A stretch of DNA of 64,000 nt. Source: Rhizomys pruinosus. Taxonomy: Eukaryota > Chordata > Mammalia > Rodentia > Spalacidae. Shown here one piece after another: positions 21,885 to 32,868 of this stretch (position 1 is its first letter; every line of letters begins with the position of its first letter). Made by a program: the position numbers and the translations under genes. Location of the stretch: NCBI GenBank assembly GCA_009823505.1, contig VZQC01006270.1, forward strand, positions 576,353 through 640,352. The letters run 5' to 3'. Below the pieces are notes generated by a model. It was not told the origin of the DNA, did no database searches, and saw only the letters and a list, made by a program, of their open reading frames with translations.

Positions 21885-22825
21885 TTTTGACACACTATTG
21901 GGGGAGAGAAGTATTCACTCAGCTGTGAACCCTGATAGCTACAGTATCTACTGGAATTATGTGATACATCCACTGATGTGATGGTGGCATGACTATTATG
22001 GAAGTAACCATCCCCTTTCTGATAGGGTTTAAGGATTGCTCCCGAAGATGAAACTCATGCCTAGTACCATTAACTGGGCCAAAAATCTGGGAATGACCAG
22101 TTCTTAGGCCTTTGGCCAAGAAATCGCTACCATTATTTTGCTAAATATACATAGTGTAAAACTTCCCCCTAGTTTCTTATAATTTAATTAACTACTGTAT
22201 CTTTCCACCTTGTTCAGAGAAACTTCTTTGTGCAGTAGATGGTGATTAACAAAAAGGCAAAATTAGGTAACATACAGAGAATCAGAGAATGTGGAATGTT
22301 CAATTCTATATGGGACATCTATGCCATACCCTCTCCCCCAAATGCTTAGGAATCAGCAAGAAGAGGAGGGAAGAGGAACAATCATGAGAGCCAGAAGAAT
22401 TGGATGTCTGCAACAAACAGTACTTGCTGGGCATAGGAAGGCTGTTTTCCCCATAAATTTGCACTGGCTGTGATTGAATGCACAAGATCAAGTCAGACAA
22501 ATTCCCACCATGGATGAGAAGAGGAGTCATGGCATCCCACCCCTAGCTGAGTAGCTATTGACCCCCCCCTGATGACTGCTGGGGAACAGAGTCAGTTTTT
22601 TTCAGTGATGTTGCTCCTAAGTGGTAACCCACCCTCCTTCAATAGATGGTCATCGATCCATGGACAGCCAAGCTACACTAAGTAGACTCAAGGTGTTTAA
22701 AAATAGAGTATGTGAAGTTTAGGAAAGTGTTGTTGGTACAGGGAAGGAAAGGGAGGGAAGAAGGAAGGGGGAATATATTTGTTGCCAAAATGCACCCAAA
22801 TCCAAACAATAAAAAGAAAAATTAA
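21885..22825 (+). mobile_element. Lx-type L1 3' UTR, plus strand
   Basis: Order of phrases matches the long 3' UTR of old rodent Lx L1s: agctgtgaaccctgatagct, gatgaaactcatgcctagta, ttctttgtgcagtagatgg, atgggacatctatgcc, tcatgagagccagaagaa, gcacaagatcaagtcaga, and a purine-rich stretch before an A-rich end. No ORF2 remains. Confidence 0.75.
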
Positions 22826-24912
22826 AGCTCAAAACCCACATAGATCTACTACTACATAGAATTGTGGCCATGTATTGTGAATAATATTCCATAAATGGCA
22901 AGAACTTTTGTCCAGGCCATGGAGTGGAAAATGGGAACTACCAAGGAGAAAGAAAAACAAACAGCAACATCGATAGCAACAAAAAACCAAATCTAAGTCT
23001 CTGAAATGAGTGTGTAACAGAAAATTGAGATGCAATTATAAATACAGAGGAAAGATTAGAAGAAAGTTGGCTGATGGCAGCAGGTTAATTTCATATGGTA
23101 CTTGGGATAATTATTTCTTTCAGTAATGTAAGATTTATTTTATTCTATTATGTTATGCAGCAACAATAGCTGGTAGATTGTTTTGCCATGGATTTTCTTT
23201 GTAGAAACTTTGAAATTTCAAGCGAGATAGGTAAGGCAGTGAATAACGAATGACTAAAAATATCCAGTTTAGATATAGTCAAGTTGTTATGAAGTTTAAA
23301 AGGTAAGACTCTTGCTCTTTGATCTTTCAAAGTGGAACAGCTATTATTGCAACCTGTCTTTAAAGGAAGATCTGATATGTTATATCTAAAATGCTCTTTT
23401 GTAGTTTAAGGAATGGCAGAGGGGAAACTAATATTGAAATCCATAAAGCCAAGTAAAAACCTAGTATCACAGATGGACAGACAGACAAGTGAAAATTCCA
23501 AAGCAGAGATGAAAATCAGGTTATAGACAATGTAATTTTCATGTACTTTGTTCCCCATAAATATTCCCCTCTGTGTCTGTCTCCTTGGTCTTTTCTTTGC
23601 ATGTATCTTTCTTTCCTTTTTTTTGCCATTCTGGAAGCGAATGCCCCCCAGGCCTTCTAATGTTCCAAACTAAGTTTCTCAATGTTTGGAAAGATAAATA
23701 TTCGGGATTCAGCTGAACATAGCTGATTTGCTTTTTATTCTGTTTCTAAATTTCAAAACCAGTTAGCAGCAGCCCAATGGGTGATGGAGAGAAAATTACC
23801 CCATTACCACATCAAGAAAAATCTAGGCAGAAGAAATTAGATCAATATTCGGTGTGGCTCAGAAACTGCATTAAGATAGTTAATAACTAATATTAGAAAT
23901 GTATGCAAGTGGAACATAACCAAATGGAGTGTGTCTTTCCCAAGATGAATCATAATGAAAGACAGAGTTGTTAGCAAAAGGAATCAAACCATTGTAGTAT
24001 TGTTGTAGCTGATGCCTTCAGTATTTATTTTCGGTGTCTCTTTTCTGAAAAAATTTTTTATTATGATTAGATTTATTCCCATTAAATGTCAGGTCAGTCG
24101 GTGTAGTCTGTGTTAATTTTAATGTCTGAAGCAATTGCATCAAATAATGGACTTTACTAGAAGCTTAAGTCTATGATCCTTGTTTCTGTGACAGCTCTCT
24201 TCTCATGTTACTATATTAGTTCTGATCAATCCATTTCCATAAAGTATGAATGAATTTCGGCTCAGGTTGAGAAGGTCACTGCACTCATACAAACTCCAAA
24301 GTTAAACTCATAAACAGAAAATTATTGGCAACAAACATCAGGGTATAGAGAGAAACAGATGGAGAAAGGATGACAACATTGGGGAAAATATCTTTTGAGA
24401 CTTTCATTTTTTTCAGCATTTTATTTTCTCTGTTTGTTTGATGATATGGGAAATTTGCTAACTTTTGACATGTGAAAGTGGCATTATGGTTATTTTTAAA
24501 AGTCATTGTTTATATGAGATTCCTAGTGAAATGTTCATATATTAAACTGTATGATTCTGGAGATTTTCTTCCAAATCATACAAGCTGGGAGGAGGTGAGT
24601 AGAAGTAAAATAAAATTGGACATTGGTTGATGCCCAATAAGTCCCTGTTGCTCCTTATATGATTGTGTGCAATCTTGTGTACGTTTGTACATTTTATAAT
24701 GAAAGCTAAATCGAAATTATATGAGATACACTTGGGAAAACGGGCTGGACACTAAATGTAACCCCCCCCCCCACCCAGTGCAAGAAGTTCTGATCTCCAG
24801 TTCCTTGCTTTTCAAACCTTGGTGAATGTAACCCTGCCTTTGACAACACTTGGCATGCAGGCACCAGGCTTAGCTTATTTATTCATTTTATTCATTTGTT
24901 TATTTAAAATAT
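22826..24912. other. Long unique stretch
   Basis: About 2.1 kb with no confident repeat. 24560-24715 vaguely resembles the tail of an ancient L1 (tgtgtacgtttgtacatttt, ataatgaaagc). A C13 run with one flanking A interruption lies at about 24763-24778. Short frames have no recognisable content. Confidence 0.45.
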
Positions 24913-24913
24913 N
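24913..24913. other. Single ambiguous base (n) at an L1 boundary
   Basis: One n separates unique AT-rich DNA from L1-F ORF2 sequence that starts abruptly in mid-ORF. It probably marks a contig join or a discordant consensus position. Confidence 0.9.
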
Positions 24914-25092
24914 AGCTGCAACCAACACAAGTGCCCCTCAACTGACAGGTGGATAGACAAAATGTGGTACATCTACACAATGGAGTTCTATGCAGTGGTA
25001 AAGAAAGATGACATCATGAACTTTGCAGGTAAGTGGATGGAACTAGAAGATATCATGTTAACTGAAGTAACACAGTCCAAGAAAAACAAATG
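24914..25092 (+). pseudogene. L1-F ORF2 C-terminal end
   Basis: Last ~60 codons of L1 ORF2 in frame, from ...CPSTDRWIDKMW-like sequence to the stop at about 25090-25092. The upstream part is absent, so it is only a tail. Confidence 0.8.
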
Positions 25093-26106
25093 AGGAATGG
25101 TATCCCTCATCCGTGGATGCTAGCACCAATTACCTAGTTGTAAGGCAAACTGAGCAATGTTGTTATATTCCTCATGATCTGAAAACAACTGTGCTCTTAT
25201 ATTGTGAATCCTTTAACAGGTTCTAGAACTAAGCTTCCATTTATTTTCAGACTTGGGAATTTTTGGTATATGGGTGGAGGGTATGTATGCATATTTTAGA
25301 GTAATATAAGATCAAAAGAATGAGGAAAAAACTAGTTTGTCGAGACGTTATGTCTAACCATAGTATTTATTTTATGGGAGTGCTTCTTAGTATTTCTTAC
25401 CCAAGTCTGCTTGAGCTTTTGTCCAAGCCTTTTCTAAAATATCACATAGTAGTTAAAAGTATCAGTATCAGGCTGGTGTAACTTAGCCTTTCTGGATGCT
25501 TAACAACCATACTTAATGCCCATACCAATTTGGATGAGAGTCTTAAGGGATAACTTTGTTACCTACTCTCAGAGGTCAACTAAGTTCCAGGGGACTATAT
25601 ATGGAGGCATCTCTTGAAATGTCTTGCATGTGAGTCACCAGTCTCCCTATGCAGGGAGGTCTTGCAGATCCACTAATGGGACTTCAGCCAATGTCCAGTC
25701 TATAAAGAGGAAAGTCTGCTCATGCTTCAAAAAGGGAAGCCTGGTCTAGCAAAACCTGACTTTGTCCTTGAGTGGATGGAACTGGTAAATGAAAAGCCAA
25801 AAGGAGCCAGCCCCCCCCAAAATACCTGAGTGACCCTTGAGGACCAGATCCTCAACTGACCTTAAGAAAACAAAAACCTTGGTTAATGTGGGCTTAAACT
25901 GTGTGGCCTTAAACATTCAAAAAAAAAAGTATAAAAAGAAATAAATAATTAGTAAGGCCTGAGAAATTTTAATTCAGGTATAAAACTTGAAATCTTAGTA
26001 AAAAGACAAAAGAATACAGTTGTTTTGCCTGTCTTACTGACAAGTGCAGCTACCCTGTGGCTACCACTGCTTTTGCCATCCTTCAAAGACATGAGACACA
26101 GCTTTT

Positions 26107-26348
26107 TATTTTTATTTTTATTTATTTCTGTATGTGTATCAATGTACTGTCTGCATGTAGGTGTGTGCACCCGTGTCATGCAATGCTGCGGAGGTCAGAG
26201 GAGGGTGTCGGGCTCCCCTGGAACTGGAGTTCTCCTGGAATTGGAGTTTCAGACGGTTCTCAGCCACCATGTGGGTGCTGGGGATCGAACCCCGGTCCTC
26301 TGTAAGAGCGGTCAGTGCTCTTAACTGCTAGGCCATCTCTCCAGCCCC
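26107..26348 (-). mobile_element. B2 SINE, antisense, internal-duplication subtype
   Basis: Poly-T-rich left end, then tgtatgtgtatcaatgtact to ccatctctccagcccc. It contains the adjacent pair cctggaactggagtt and cctggaattggagtt that marks one B2 subtype in this window. The flanking agctttt at 26100-26106 and 26349-26355 is a plausible short duplication. Confidence 0.93.
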
Positions 26349-26403
26349 AGCTTTTCTTTTTTTTATTTAATTTTTATTTATTAATTTTTAAGGGATTCAT
26401 ATA

Positions 26404-26500
26404 TGTGGTGGTTTGGATGAGTGTCCTCCATAGGCTCTAGGTATTCAGACATTTGTCTCCAGTTGGTGGCACTGTTTTTGGAGGTCTTCGAAGATGTGGC
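26404..26500 (+). mobile_element. ORR1-like MaLR LTR, 5' end only (cut by the gap)
   Basis: Begins tgtggtggtttggatgagtg and continues ccagttggtggcactgttt, as in the MaLR LTR at 31740. The rest lies in the N gap. Confidence 0.85.
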
Positions 26501-27146
26501 NNNNNNNNNNNNNNNNNNNNNNNNNNNNNNNNNNNNNNNNNNNNNNNNNNNNNNNNNNNNNNNNNNNNNNNNNNNNNNNNNNNNNNNNNNNNNNNNNNNN
26601 NNNNNNNNNNNNNNNNNNNNNNNNNNNNNNNNNNNNNNNNNNNNNNNNNNNNNNNNNNNNNNNNNNNNNNNNNNNNNNNNNNNNNNNNNNNNNNNNNNNN
26701 NNNNNNNNNNNNNNNNNNNNNNNNNNNNNNNNNNNNNNNNNNNNNNNNNNNNNNNNNNNNNNNNNNNNNNNNNNNNNNNNNNNNNNNNNNNNNNNNNNNN
26801 NNNNNNNNNNNNNNNNNNNNNNNNNNNNNNNNNNNNNNNNNNNNNNNNNNNNNNNNNNNNNNNNNNNNNNNNNNNNNNNNNNNNNNNNNNNNNNNNNNNN
26901 NNNNNNNNNNNNNNNNNNNNNNNNNNNNNNNNNNNNNNNNNNNNNNNNNNNNNNNNNNNNNNNNNNNNNNNNNNNNNNNNNNNNNNNNNNNNNNNNNNNN
27001 NNNNNNNNNNNNNNNNNNNNNNNNNNNNNNNNNNNNNNNNNNNNNNNNNNNNNNNNNNNNNNNNNNNNNNNNNNNNNNNNNNNNNNNNNNNNNNNNNNNN
27101 NNNNNNNNNNNNNNNNNNNNNNNNNNNNNNNNNNNNNNNNNNNNNN
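26501..27146. other. Assembly gap (646 N)
   Basis: Unresolved bases. It should contain the rest of the ORR1-type LTR and the 3' end of L1-G. Long open frames spanning the N are artefacts. Confidence 1.
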
Positions 27147-28889
27147 CTCCACTATGTAGATGTGCCACACTTTCTCTATCCACTCATCTGTTGAGGGGCA
27201 CTTGGGTTGGTTCCAGCTCTTTGCTATTGTGAAGAGAGCAGCAATAAACATGGCTGTGCGTGTATCTCTGCAGTAAGATGAGTCTTGTGGGTATATACCC
27301 AGGAGTGTTATGGCTGGGTCAGGTGGCAAGCTCATTTTGAGTCTTTTAAGGGTTCTCCACACTGCTTTCCATAGTGGTTATACAAGTTTACATTCCCACC
27401 AGTAGTGGATGAGTGTTCCCCTTTCCCCACTACCTCTCCAGCAGTTGGTATCATTTGTTTTCTTGATCCTAGCCAGTCTTATTGGAGTGAGATGATATCT
27501 TAAAGTGGTTTTAATTTGCATTTCCTTAATTATTAACAATGTTGAACACTTTTTAAGATCTTTCTCAGCCATCTCTATTTCCTCACTGTGAAGTCTCTGT
27601 TCAGCTCTTTGCTCCATATTTTGAGTGAGTCATTTGTTTTCTTTCTTCTTTGTTTTTTGAGTAGTTTATATATTCTGGAAATCAATGCTTTGTCAGATGT
27701 ATCTGCAGTGAAAGTTTCCTCCCACTCTGTAGGTTTTCTTTTCACTTCCTTGATTATTTATTTTGATATACAGAAGCTTTTGAGTTTAATGAGGTCCCAT
27801 TTGTCAATGGTCGACCTTAATTCTTGCACAGCTGCTGTCTGATTTAGAAAGTCTTTTCCTATGCCTATGTCTTATAGGCGTCTGCCAACTTTTTCTTCTA
27901 TCGCCTTCAGAGTTTTGGGTTTCACATTGAGGTCTTTGATCCATCTGGAGCTGACTTTTGTACAGGGTGAGAAGTAGGGGTTTAATTTCATTCTTCTACA
28001 AGTGGTGATCCCATTGTGCTAACACCACTTGCTGAAGATGCTGTCTTTCTTCCATTGTGTCTTCTTGGCCCCCTGTCAAATATGAGGTGACTGAAATTGT
28101 ATGTGCTCGTTTGAATCTTCAGTTTTGTTCCATTGGTCAACAGGTTTGTGTTTGTGCCAGTACCAAGCTGTTTTTATGACTATAGCCCTGTAGTATAGTT
28201 TGAAGTCTCGAACAGAGATCCCCCTATATTGATCTTTTCACTCAGGGTGGCTTTGGCTATTTGGGGTCTTTTGTTTTTCCAACTGAAATTAAAGACCTTT
28301 TTCCAAGCCTGTGAAGAAATTCTTGGGGATTTTAATTGGGATTGCGTTAAATCTGTACAAGAGTTTGGGTAGAATGGACATTTTTACTATATTAAGTTTC
28401 CCAATCCATGAGCATGGGAGGTTTTTTCATCTTCTTCAATTTCCTTCTTCTGGAGTTTAAATTTTTTTTTTGTAGAGATCTTTGGTTAGGTTTGTTCCTA
28501 GGTATTTTAATGTTTTTGAGGCTGTTGTGAGTGGGAAGGTCTCCTTGTATTCCTTCTTCAGTTGCTTGTTGTTGGTGTAAAGAAAGGCTACTGAGTTTTC
28601 TAGGTTAATTTTGTATCCTGCCACTTTACTGAAACTCTTAATTGTTTCTAGAAGTTTTCTGGTGGAGTTTTTAGCATCCCTTAAGTAAACAATCATATCA
28701 TCATCAAAAAGGGATGGCTTGACTTCCTCTTTTCCAATTAGTCTCCTTTAATGTCCTTTTCTTGCCTTATTTCCCTAGCCAGTGTTTCAAGCACTATATT
28801 GAAGAGGAGCGGGGACAGGGAGCAGTCTTGCAAAGTTCTTACCTTTAAAGGGAATGCTTCTGTCATTTCTCCATTTAGGATGATATTGG
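27147..28889 (-). mobile_element. L1-G: 5'-truncated L1 ORF2, minus strand
   Basis: Clean antisense ORF2 from the C-terminal domain (minus-strand residues [21 protein letters not shown] near 27385-27450) up to the reverse transcriptase (minus frame 28457-28696). The FADD motif reads FDDD near 28700. The 5' truncation point at 28889 is followed by a 14-bp duplication, gagacacagctttt at 28894-28907 and 26093-26106. Its 3' end is in the gap. Confidence 0.9.
28457..28696 (-). pseudogene. L1-G ORF2 reverse-transcriptase fragment
   Basis: 80 codons with the L1 RT residues MIVYLRDAKNS and [16 protein letters not shown] just C-terminal of the catalytic aspartates. An equivalent intact stretch occurs in L1-H (32869-33162). 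Stops and frameshifts separate it from the other ORF2 pieces. Confidence 0.85.
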
Positions 28890-28907
28890 ATGAGAGACAC
28901 AGCTTTT

Positions 28908-29260
28908 CAACCTTTCAATGTGGACTGAAGACTCATGTCTCTCCAAGAATCTTCCAAACCAAACCTTCAGTGCCAGATGGGGACTATTGAGACATCTAAC
29001 TTGTGGACTGAGCTACTACTGGGGTTTCAGCCTCTTCAGAGTATAGACTGCCATTGTTGGACTACCTGGCTGTATCATGGAGAGCAGTACTGGAAGATCA
29101 AGACAGGATGTGGTGCTTACTGGACCTCATTTGGTGACCATGGGAAGGGAAAACCCCAGTGTGGAGCACAAGGGCAGAACTGATGGTTGTTTGGGCTTGC
29201 CAAGGAGGAACCTTCAAACATGACATCTTTCAGCCTAATAAATAAAGAAAAAAACCCTCA
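28908..29260 (+). mobile_element. LTR-like module inside the L1-F 3' UTR
   Basis: This part of the L1 3' UTR resembles the 3' part of the ERVL-type LTR at 43070-43526: gactattgagacatctaa against gactactgagacatccag, tttcagcctcttcagagt against tctcagcctctccagtgt, and attgttggactacctgg against actgttggactccttga, in the same order and spacing. The same module is in L1-C in antisense at 42125-42470. L1-H and the short-3' UTR copies lack it. Confidence 0.75.
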
Positions 29261-29624
29261 TAAGCTGAAGATGCTAAAACCCATGAAATACGTGGCATGC
29301 ATATATGCGTATTTTGGAGTGATGCATATTGCAAGGAATAACAGTAACAGCAAAAACAACAACAAGATTGGGCCAAATAACTGACTAAAACAGTGAACTT
29401 CTGCTTGAAACAGTAAACTTCTGCATAGAGAATTTTGAGAGAGACTGAGAAAAAGATGAAAAACATGCTTGGCAGAGTGCATGAGCTCTGGTGGGGTGGG
29501 GGGCAGGAGGGGTCATGAGTCTACATTTGATTTGAAATGTATCAAATGCATAAAGCTTCAATAAAAATTGGCTTTGAAAAAAAGAATTTGAATTCAGATG
29601 TAGCTCTTAAACCTTGAAAAGTTG

Positions 29625-29645
29625 AATATATATATGTATATATAC

Positions 29646-29683
<38 letters not shown>

Positions 29684-29692
29684 GTATATATA
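29625..29692. repeat. (TA)n low-complexity tract
   Basis: TATA/TATG repeats just 3' of L1-F. Confidence 0.93.
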
Positions 29693-29696
29693 ATAA

Positions 29697-29852
29697 ATGC
29701 CAGGCATGGTGGCCCGCACCTTTAATCCCAACACTTGGGAGGCAGCATCAGTTGGATCTCTGCAAGTTCAAGGCCAGCCTGGTCTACATAGTGAGTTCCA
29801 GGCCAGCTGGGACTACACAGGGAGACCATGTTTCAAAAAGACCAAATGAAAA
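29697..29852 (+). mobile_element. B1 SINE
   Basis: Full sense body: gccaggcatggtggcccgca to gagaccatgtttcaaaaag. Confidence 0.92.
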
Positions 29853-30104
29853 AAGCCAAATAAACACTATACCACTCTTAACTACTTTTCAAGTAACAGA
29901 GAAATGATCTCTATTTAATACATCTGAGTTTTCACTTACATAATTGACACATAATTCCAAATCTTCATAATTTTGTAGGTAATTTAGAAATAATTTAGGA
30001 AACTGGTTGTGCTAGATGATATTTAAGGACTTCTAATGCAATGCCCTAAAATTATAAACTGAAAATTTTTCACAAATTGAATCTACTTGTGAATCTAGCT
30101 CCCA

Positions 30105-30400
30105 CATCAAGAACTAGACATTGCCTTCACCCCCACAGTCCTTTTACCCTCCACTTCAACTGTCAAGCTCTCCACTTTCAACAATTGATTATTCTTGTCT
30201 AGATAATATGTACCTGCCTTACAGGAATCTCTTTTCCAGTTTTGACCATTATGAATGGAGCTACAATGGATGTTCTTGCTCATCTATTTCAGCATTATGT
30301 ATATACAAACACATTTCTGTTGAATACAAAGCTATGAGTAGAACTATTTGATTATTCAAGACACATACGTCCAGCTTAAGTAAATATTTTAAGTCTTTTG
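30105..30400 (-). mobile_element. Ancient L1M-type fragment, antisense
   Basis: The order of ttttgaccattatgaatgga, gctacaatggatgttcttg and a pyrimidine-rich left side resembles mammalian-wide antisense L1M sequence. Very diverged. Confidence 0.5.
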
Positions 30401-30828
30401 ATGTATGCTCCAGTAAATAACTTGTTCTTACTGGAAAAACTATTAAAACTCAGTTGGTCATACAAAAATAAAAAATAAAAACAAAACACATGAAGGTAAG
30501 AAGGGAACTTGTTGGAAAGAACCAAGTTTTCAGTGGGAAAAGAAAGGGGATGAGCCAGGGCAATAGAGGGTGAGAAGGAAAAAATTCATTATGTACATGC
30601 AAGAAACTGTTAAATAACAAAAAGAACTTTCCTACAAAGCATTAATTATAATGGTTTCAGAGCCAAACAAGAAATAGAATGACTTTAATAGACACCCCAT
30701 AGAAGTTCTCAAATAATCACTAAGCTTAGTATAACTTTTGGAAAATTGAAATCCTTTTAACTACAAATTTCCCCAACAGAGAAGGAGATAAAGGCATTTT
30801 ATAGTAGATTTATCATGTCTGTCTCAAG
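30401..30828. other. Unique AT-rich sequence
   Basis: Nothing recognised. Confidence 0.5.
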
Positions 30829-30900
30829 AGTGAGGATATTGCTCAGTGGTGGAGTACTTGTCTAGCATCTCTGAAGTGTTTATTCCTAACACCACATATA
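30829..30900 (+). mobile_element. ID-like SINE
   Basis: tgaggatattgctcagtggt, ggagtacttgtctagcatct and an A-rich/GAAA tail: the tRNA-derived ID layout, diverged. Confidence 0.7.
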
Positions 30901-30932
30901 AAAGAAAGAAAGAAAGAAGAAAGAAAGAAAAA

Positions 30933-30976
<44 letters not shown>

Positions 30977-30980
30977 AAAA
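30901..30980. repeat. (GAAA)n microsatellite
   Basis: Tetranucleotide expansion, probably grown from the ID tail. Confidence 0.95.
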
Positions 30981-31418
30981 AATGTCCCAGTCTGCATATG
31001 TAATTGAAAACTCTTGTATTGATAATTAATATTTATGAAATACTTATCAATAATTTCCTTTCATCTATAGCAGAGTAATTCAGAAGTGAAAAATATGTAC
31101 ATTATTTTTCACTAAAACAAAGTCCATAATTTTTAAAGTCATGTATTTAAACTTAGAAAACTAAAGACTAAAAAAGCTTGAAAGTGATAGTAGCTAGTTG
31201 AATTGCAATAAATTTATTCAATTATTCAAACTCAAACAAAGGCAGTTACAGAAGATTCAGATGGCTGACCCTGTGCTCTTGGCTTGTACTACATGGAATG
31301 ATGGGGGTTGGGCAGGGTGAAGCCTGAGGAAACTCTAGTGGAGGTCTCTTGTGCTCCTGACATGCAAGTCCATTATCTCACCTGGGTATTGGGGGCAAAA
31401 GACGAATCAACCATCTAA
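30981..31418. other. Unique sequence
   Basis: Nothing recognised. Confidence 0.5.
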
Positions 31419-31739
31419 GTTCTTTGAAAGAAAAGTCACAGATATCAGTTATGGGACTACTGGATTTGGCACTGGCCCTGCTGGTTTTCAGTTTTGCTTT
31501 GGTTCAATATCTCCTCAATATACCTGAATTCCTCCCTTTTGGAATGGGAATGTGCATTTATTTCCATTATATGTTGGAAGTATGTTATTTGTCATTTGAT
31601 TTATCAAGGGCCTACCGTTAAGAGATTGCTTTGTGTTTCAGAGAGACTGGATTCTGGACGTATGAGGACTTTTGAGGTTAGACTAAATGCATTTTGCACT
31701 GTGACAGGACCATGAGCCTATGGGGGCCAGGGAGTAGAA
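31419..31739 (+). mobile_element. MaLR internal sequence, 3' end
   Basis: Sequence directly upstream of the LTR resembles MaLR internal regions (ggcactggccctgctggttt, ttggaatgggaatgtgcatt, gactaaatgcattttgcact). It ends with the purine-rich gggggccagggagtagaa, a typical polypurine tract just before the LTR TG. Non-coding. Confidence 0.8.
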
Positions 31740-32278
31740 TGTGGTGGTTTGTGAGAATGGCCCCTGTAGGCTCCATGTATTTGACCCCTTAGTCCACAGT
31801 TTGTGGAGCTGTTTGGGGAGAGTCATGGACTCTTTAGGAAGCATGTCACTGGGGGCTGACTTTGAGAGTTCTTTTATTGTTTTATATGTATGTATTTCCT
31901 GCATGCATACAAATGTACCTGAGGAGATAAGAAGAGGGCACCAGATTCCCCTGGAACTAGAGTATGAATAGTTGTTAGCCATCATGTAAGTGCTGGGAAT
32001 CAAACCCATGTCCTCTGAAAGAGCAGCCAGTGCTCTAAGCCACTGAACCATCCTTCCAGCCAATGGGCTTTGAGAGTTTTTAATACCCAGTCTCTATGTT
32101 TCCTGTGCCTACTTGAAGCTGTGAGTGCTCAGCTTTCTGCTCAGCTACCTCTGCCACCATGCTTCTCTGCCATGATGGACTCTAAGCCCTCTGGAACCAT
32201 AATCCAAATAAACTTTTGCTTCTGTAAGTTGCCTTGATCATGGTGTTTTATCACAGCAACAGAAAAGCAACCAACACA
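31740..32278 (+). mobile_element. ORR1-like MaLR 3' LTR with an internal B2
   Basis: Starts tgtggtggtttgtgagaatg and ends agcaaccaacaca, with TG...CA termini. The interior has ggaaccataatccaaataaa and atggtgttttatcacagc. A B2 at 31871-32061 splits it. Confidence 0.9.
31871..32061 (-). mobile_element. B2-like SINE inside the MaLR LTR, antisense
   Basis: Antisense B2 (agaagagggcaccagattcc to ccatccttccagcc) flanked by ctttgagagtt at 31860-31870 and 32068-32078. Confidence 0.88.
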
Positions 32279-32299
32279 TATGGATTTAACAATTATCTT

Positions 32300-32523
32300 T
32301 TTTAAAAATTTTTATTTATTTTTTATGTGTATGAATGTACTGTCTGCATGTAGGTTTGTGCACCCATGTCGTGTAATGCTGTGGAGGTCAGAAGAGGGTG
32401 TCAGATTCCTCTGGAACTGGAGTTAAAGATGGTTCTTAGCCGCCATGTGGGTGATGGGGATTGAACCCCGGTCCTCTGCAAGAGCAGTCGGCACTCTTAA
32501 CCACTAGGCTATCTCTCCAGCCC
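32300..32523 (-). mobile_element. B2 SINE, antisense
   Basis: Complete, with a perfect 12-bp duplication aacaattatctt at 32288-32299 and 32524-32535. It lacks the internal GGAACTGGAG/GGAATTGGAG duplication, so it belongs to the simple subtype. Confidence 0.95.
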
Positions 32524-32599
32524 AACAATTATCTTAATAGTTCATTAGCTGATGAGAATAAATTATTGATTCTCCATTCCCCTTAAAGGCAGGAATCTG

Positions 32600-32819
32600 G
32601 GGCTGCAGAAATGGCTCATTGGTTAATAGCACCAACTGCTCTTACAGATGACCTGGGTTCGATTCCCAACACCCACATGGCAGCTAAGAACCATCTTTAA
32701 CTCCAGTTCCAGGGGAATCCTACACCCTCTTCTGACCTCCACAGCACTGCACAACATGGGTGCACCAACCTACATGCAGACAGTACATTCATACACATAA
32801 AATAATAATAATATAAAAA
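32600..32819 (+). mobile_element. B2 SINE in L1-H ORF2, sense
   Basis: ggctgcagaaatggctcatt to ttcatacacataaaataata. The duplication ggcaggaatctgg / gacaggaatctgg brackets it. The host sequence is L1 ORF2 on both sides. Confidence 0.92.
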
Positions 32820-32868
32820 AGACAGGAATCTGGCAAGGCTGCCCCCATCACCACTCCTCTTCAAAACA

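Larger units (their letters stand above)
24914..29583 (+). mobile_element. L1-F: L1 3' part, plus strand, split by nested insertions
   Basis: ORF2 C-terminal codons run from 24914 to a stop at about 25092 (...QSKKNK then TGA). The 3' UTR runs to 26106 (gagacacagctttt) and resumes at 28894 with the same 14 bases, continuing to an A-rich end at 29583. Minus-strand L1-C has the same 3' UTR uninterrupted between these points, which proves the two halves belong together. The intervening DNA (B2, ORR1-type LTR, N gap, L1-G) inserted later. The 5' end is lost at the n at 24913. Confidence 0.88.

Noticed and set aside
26421..27362. Open frames of 221-305 codons
   Set aside because: They consist almost entirely of the 646-base N gap.
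26404..28889. L1-G and L1-F as one twin-primed, inverted L1
   Set aside because: L1-C carries the L1-F 3' UTR without a break at this point, and a 14-bp duplication flanks the interruption, so separate nested insertion fits better.
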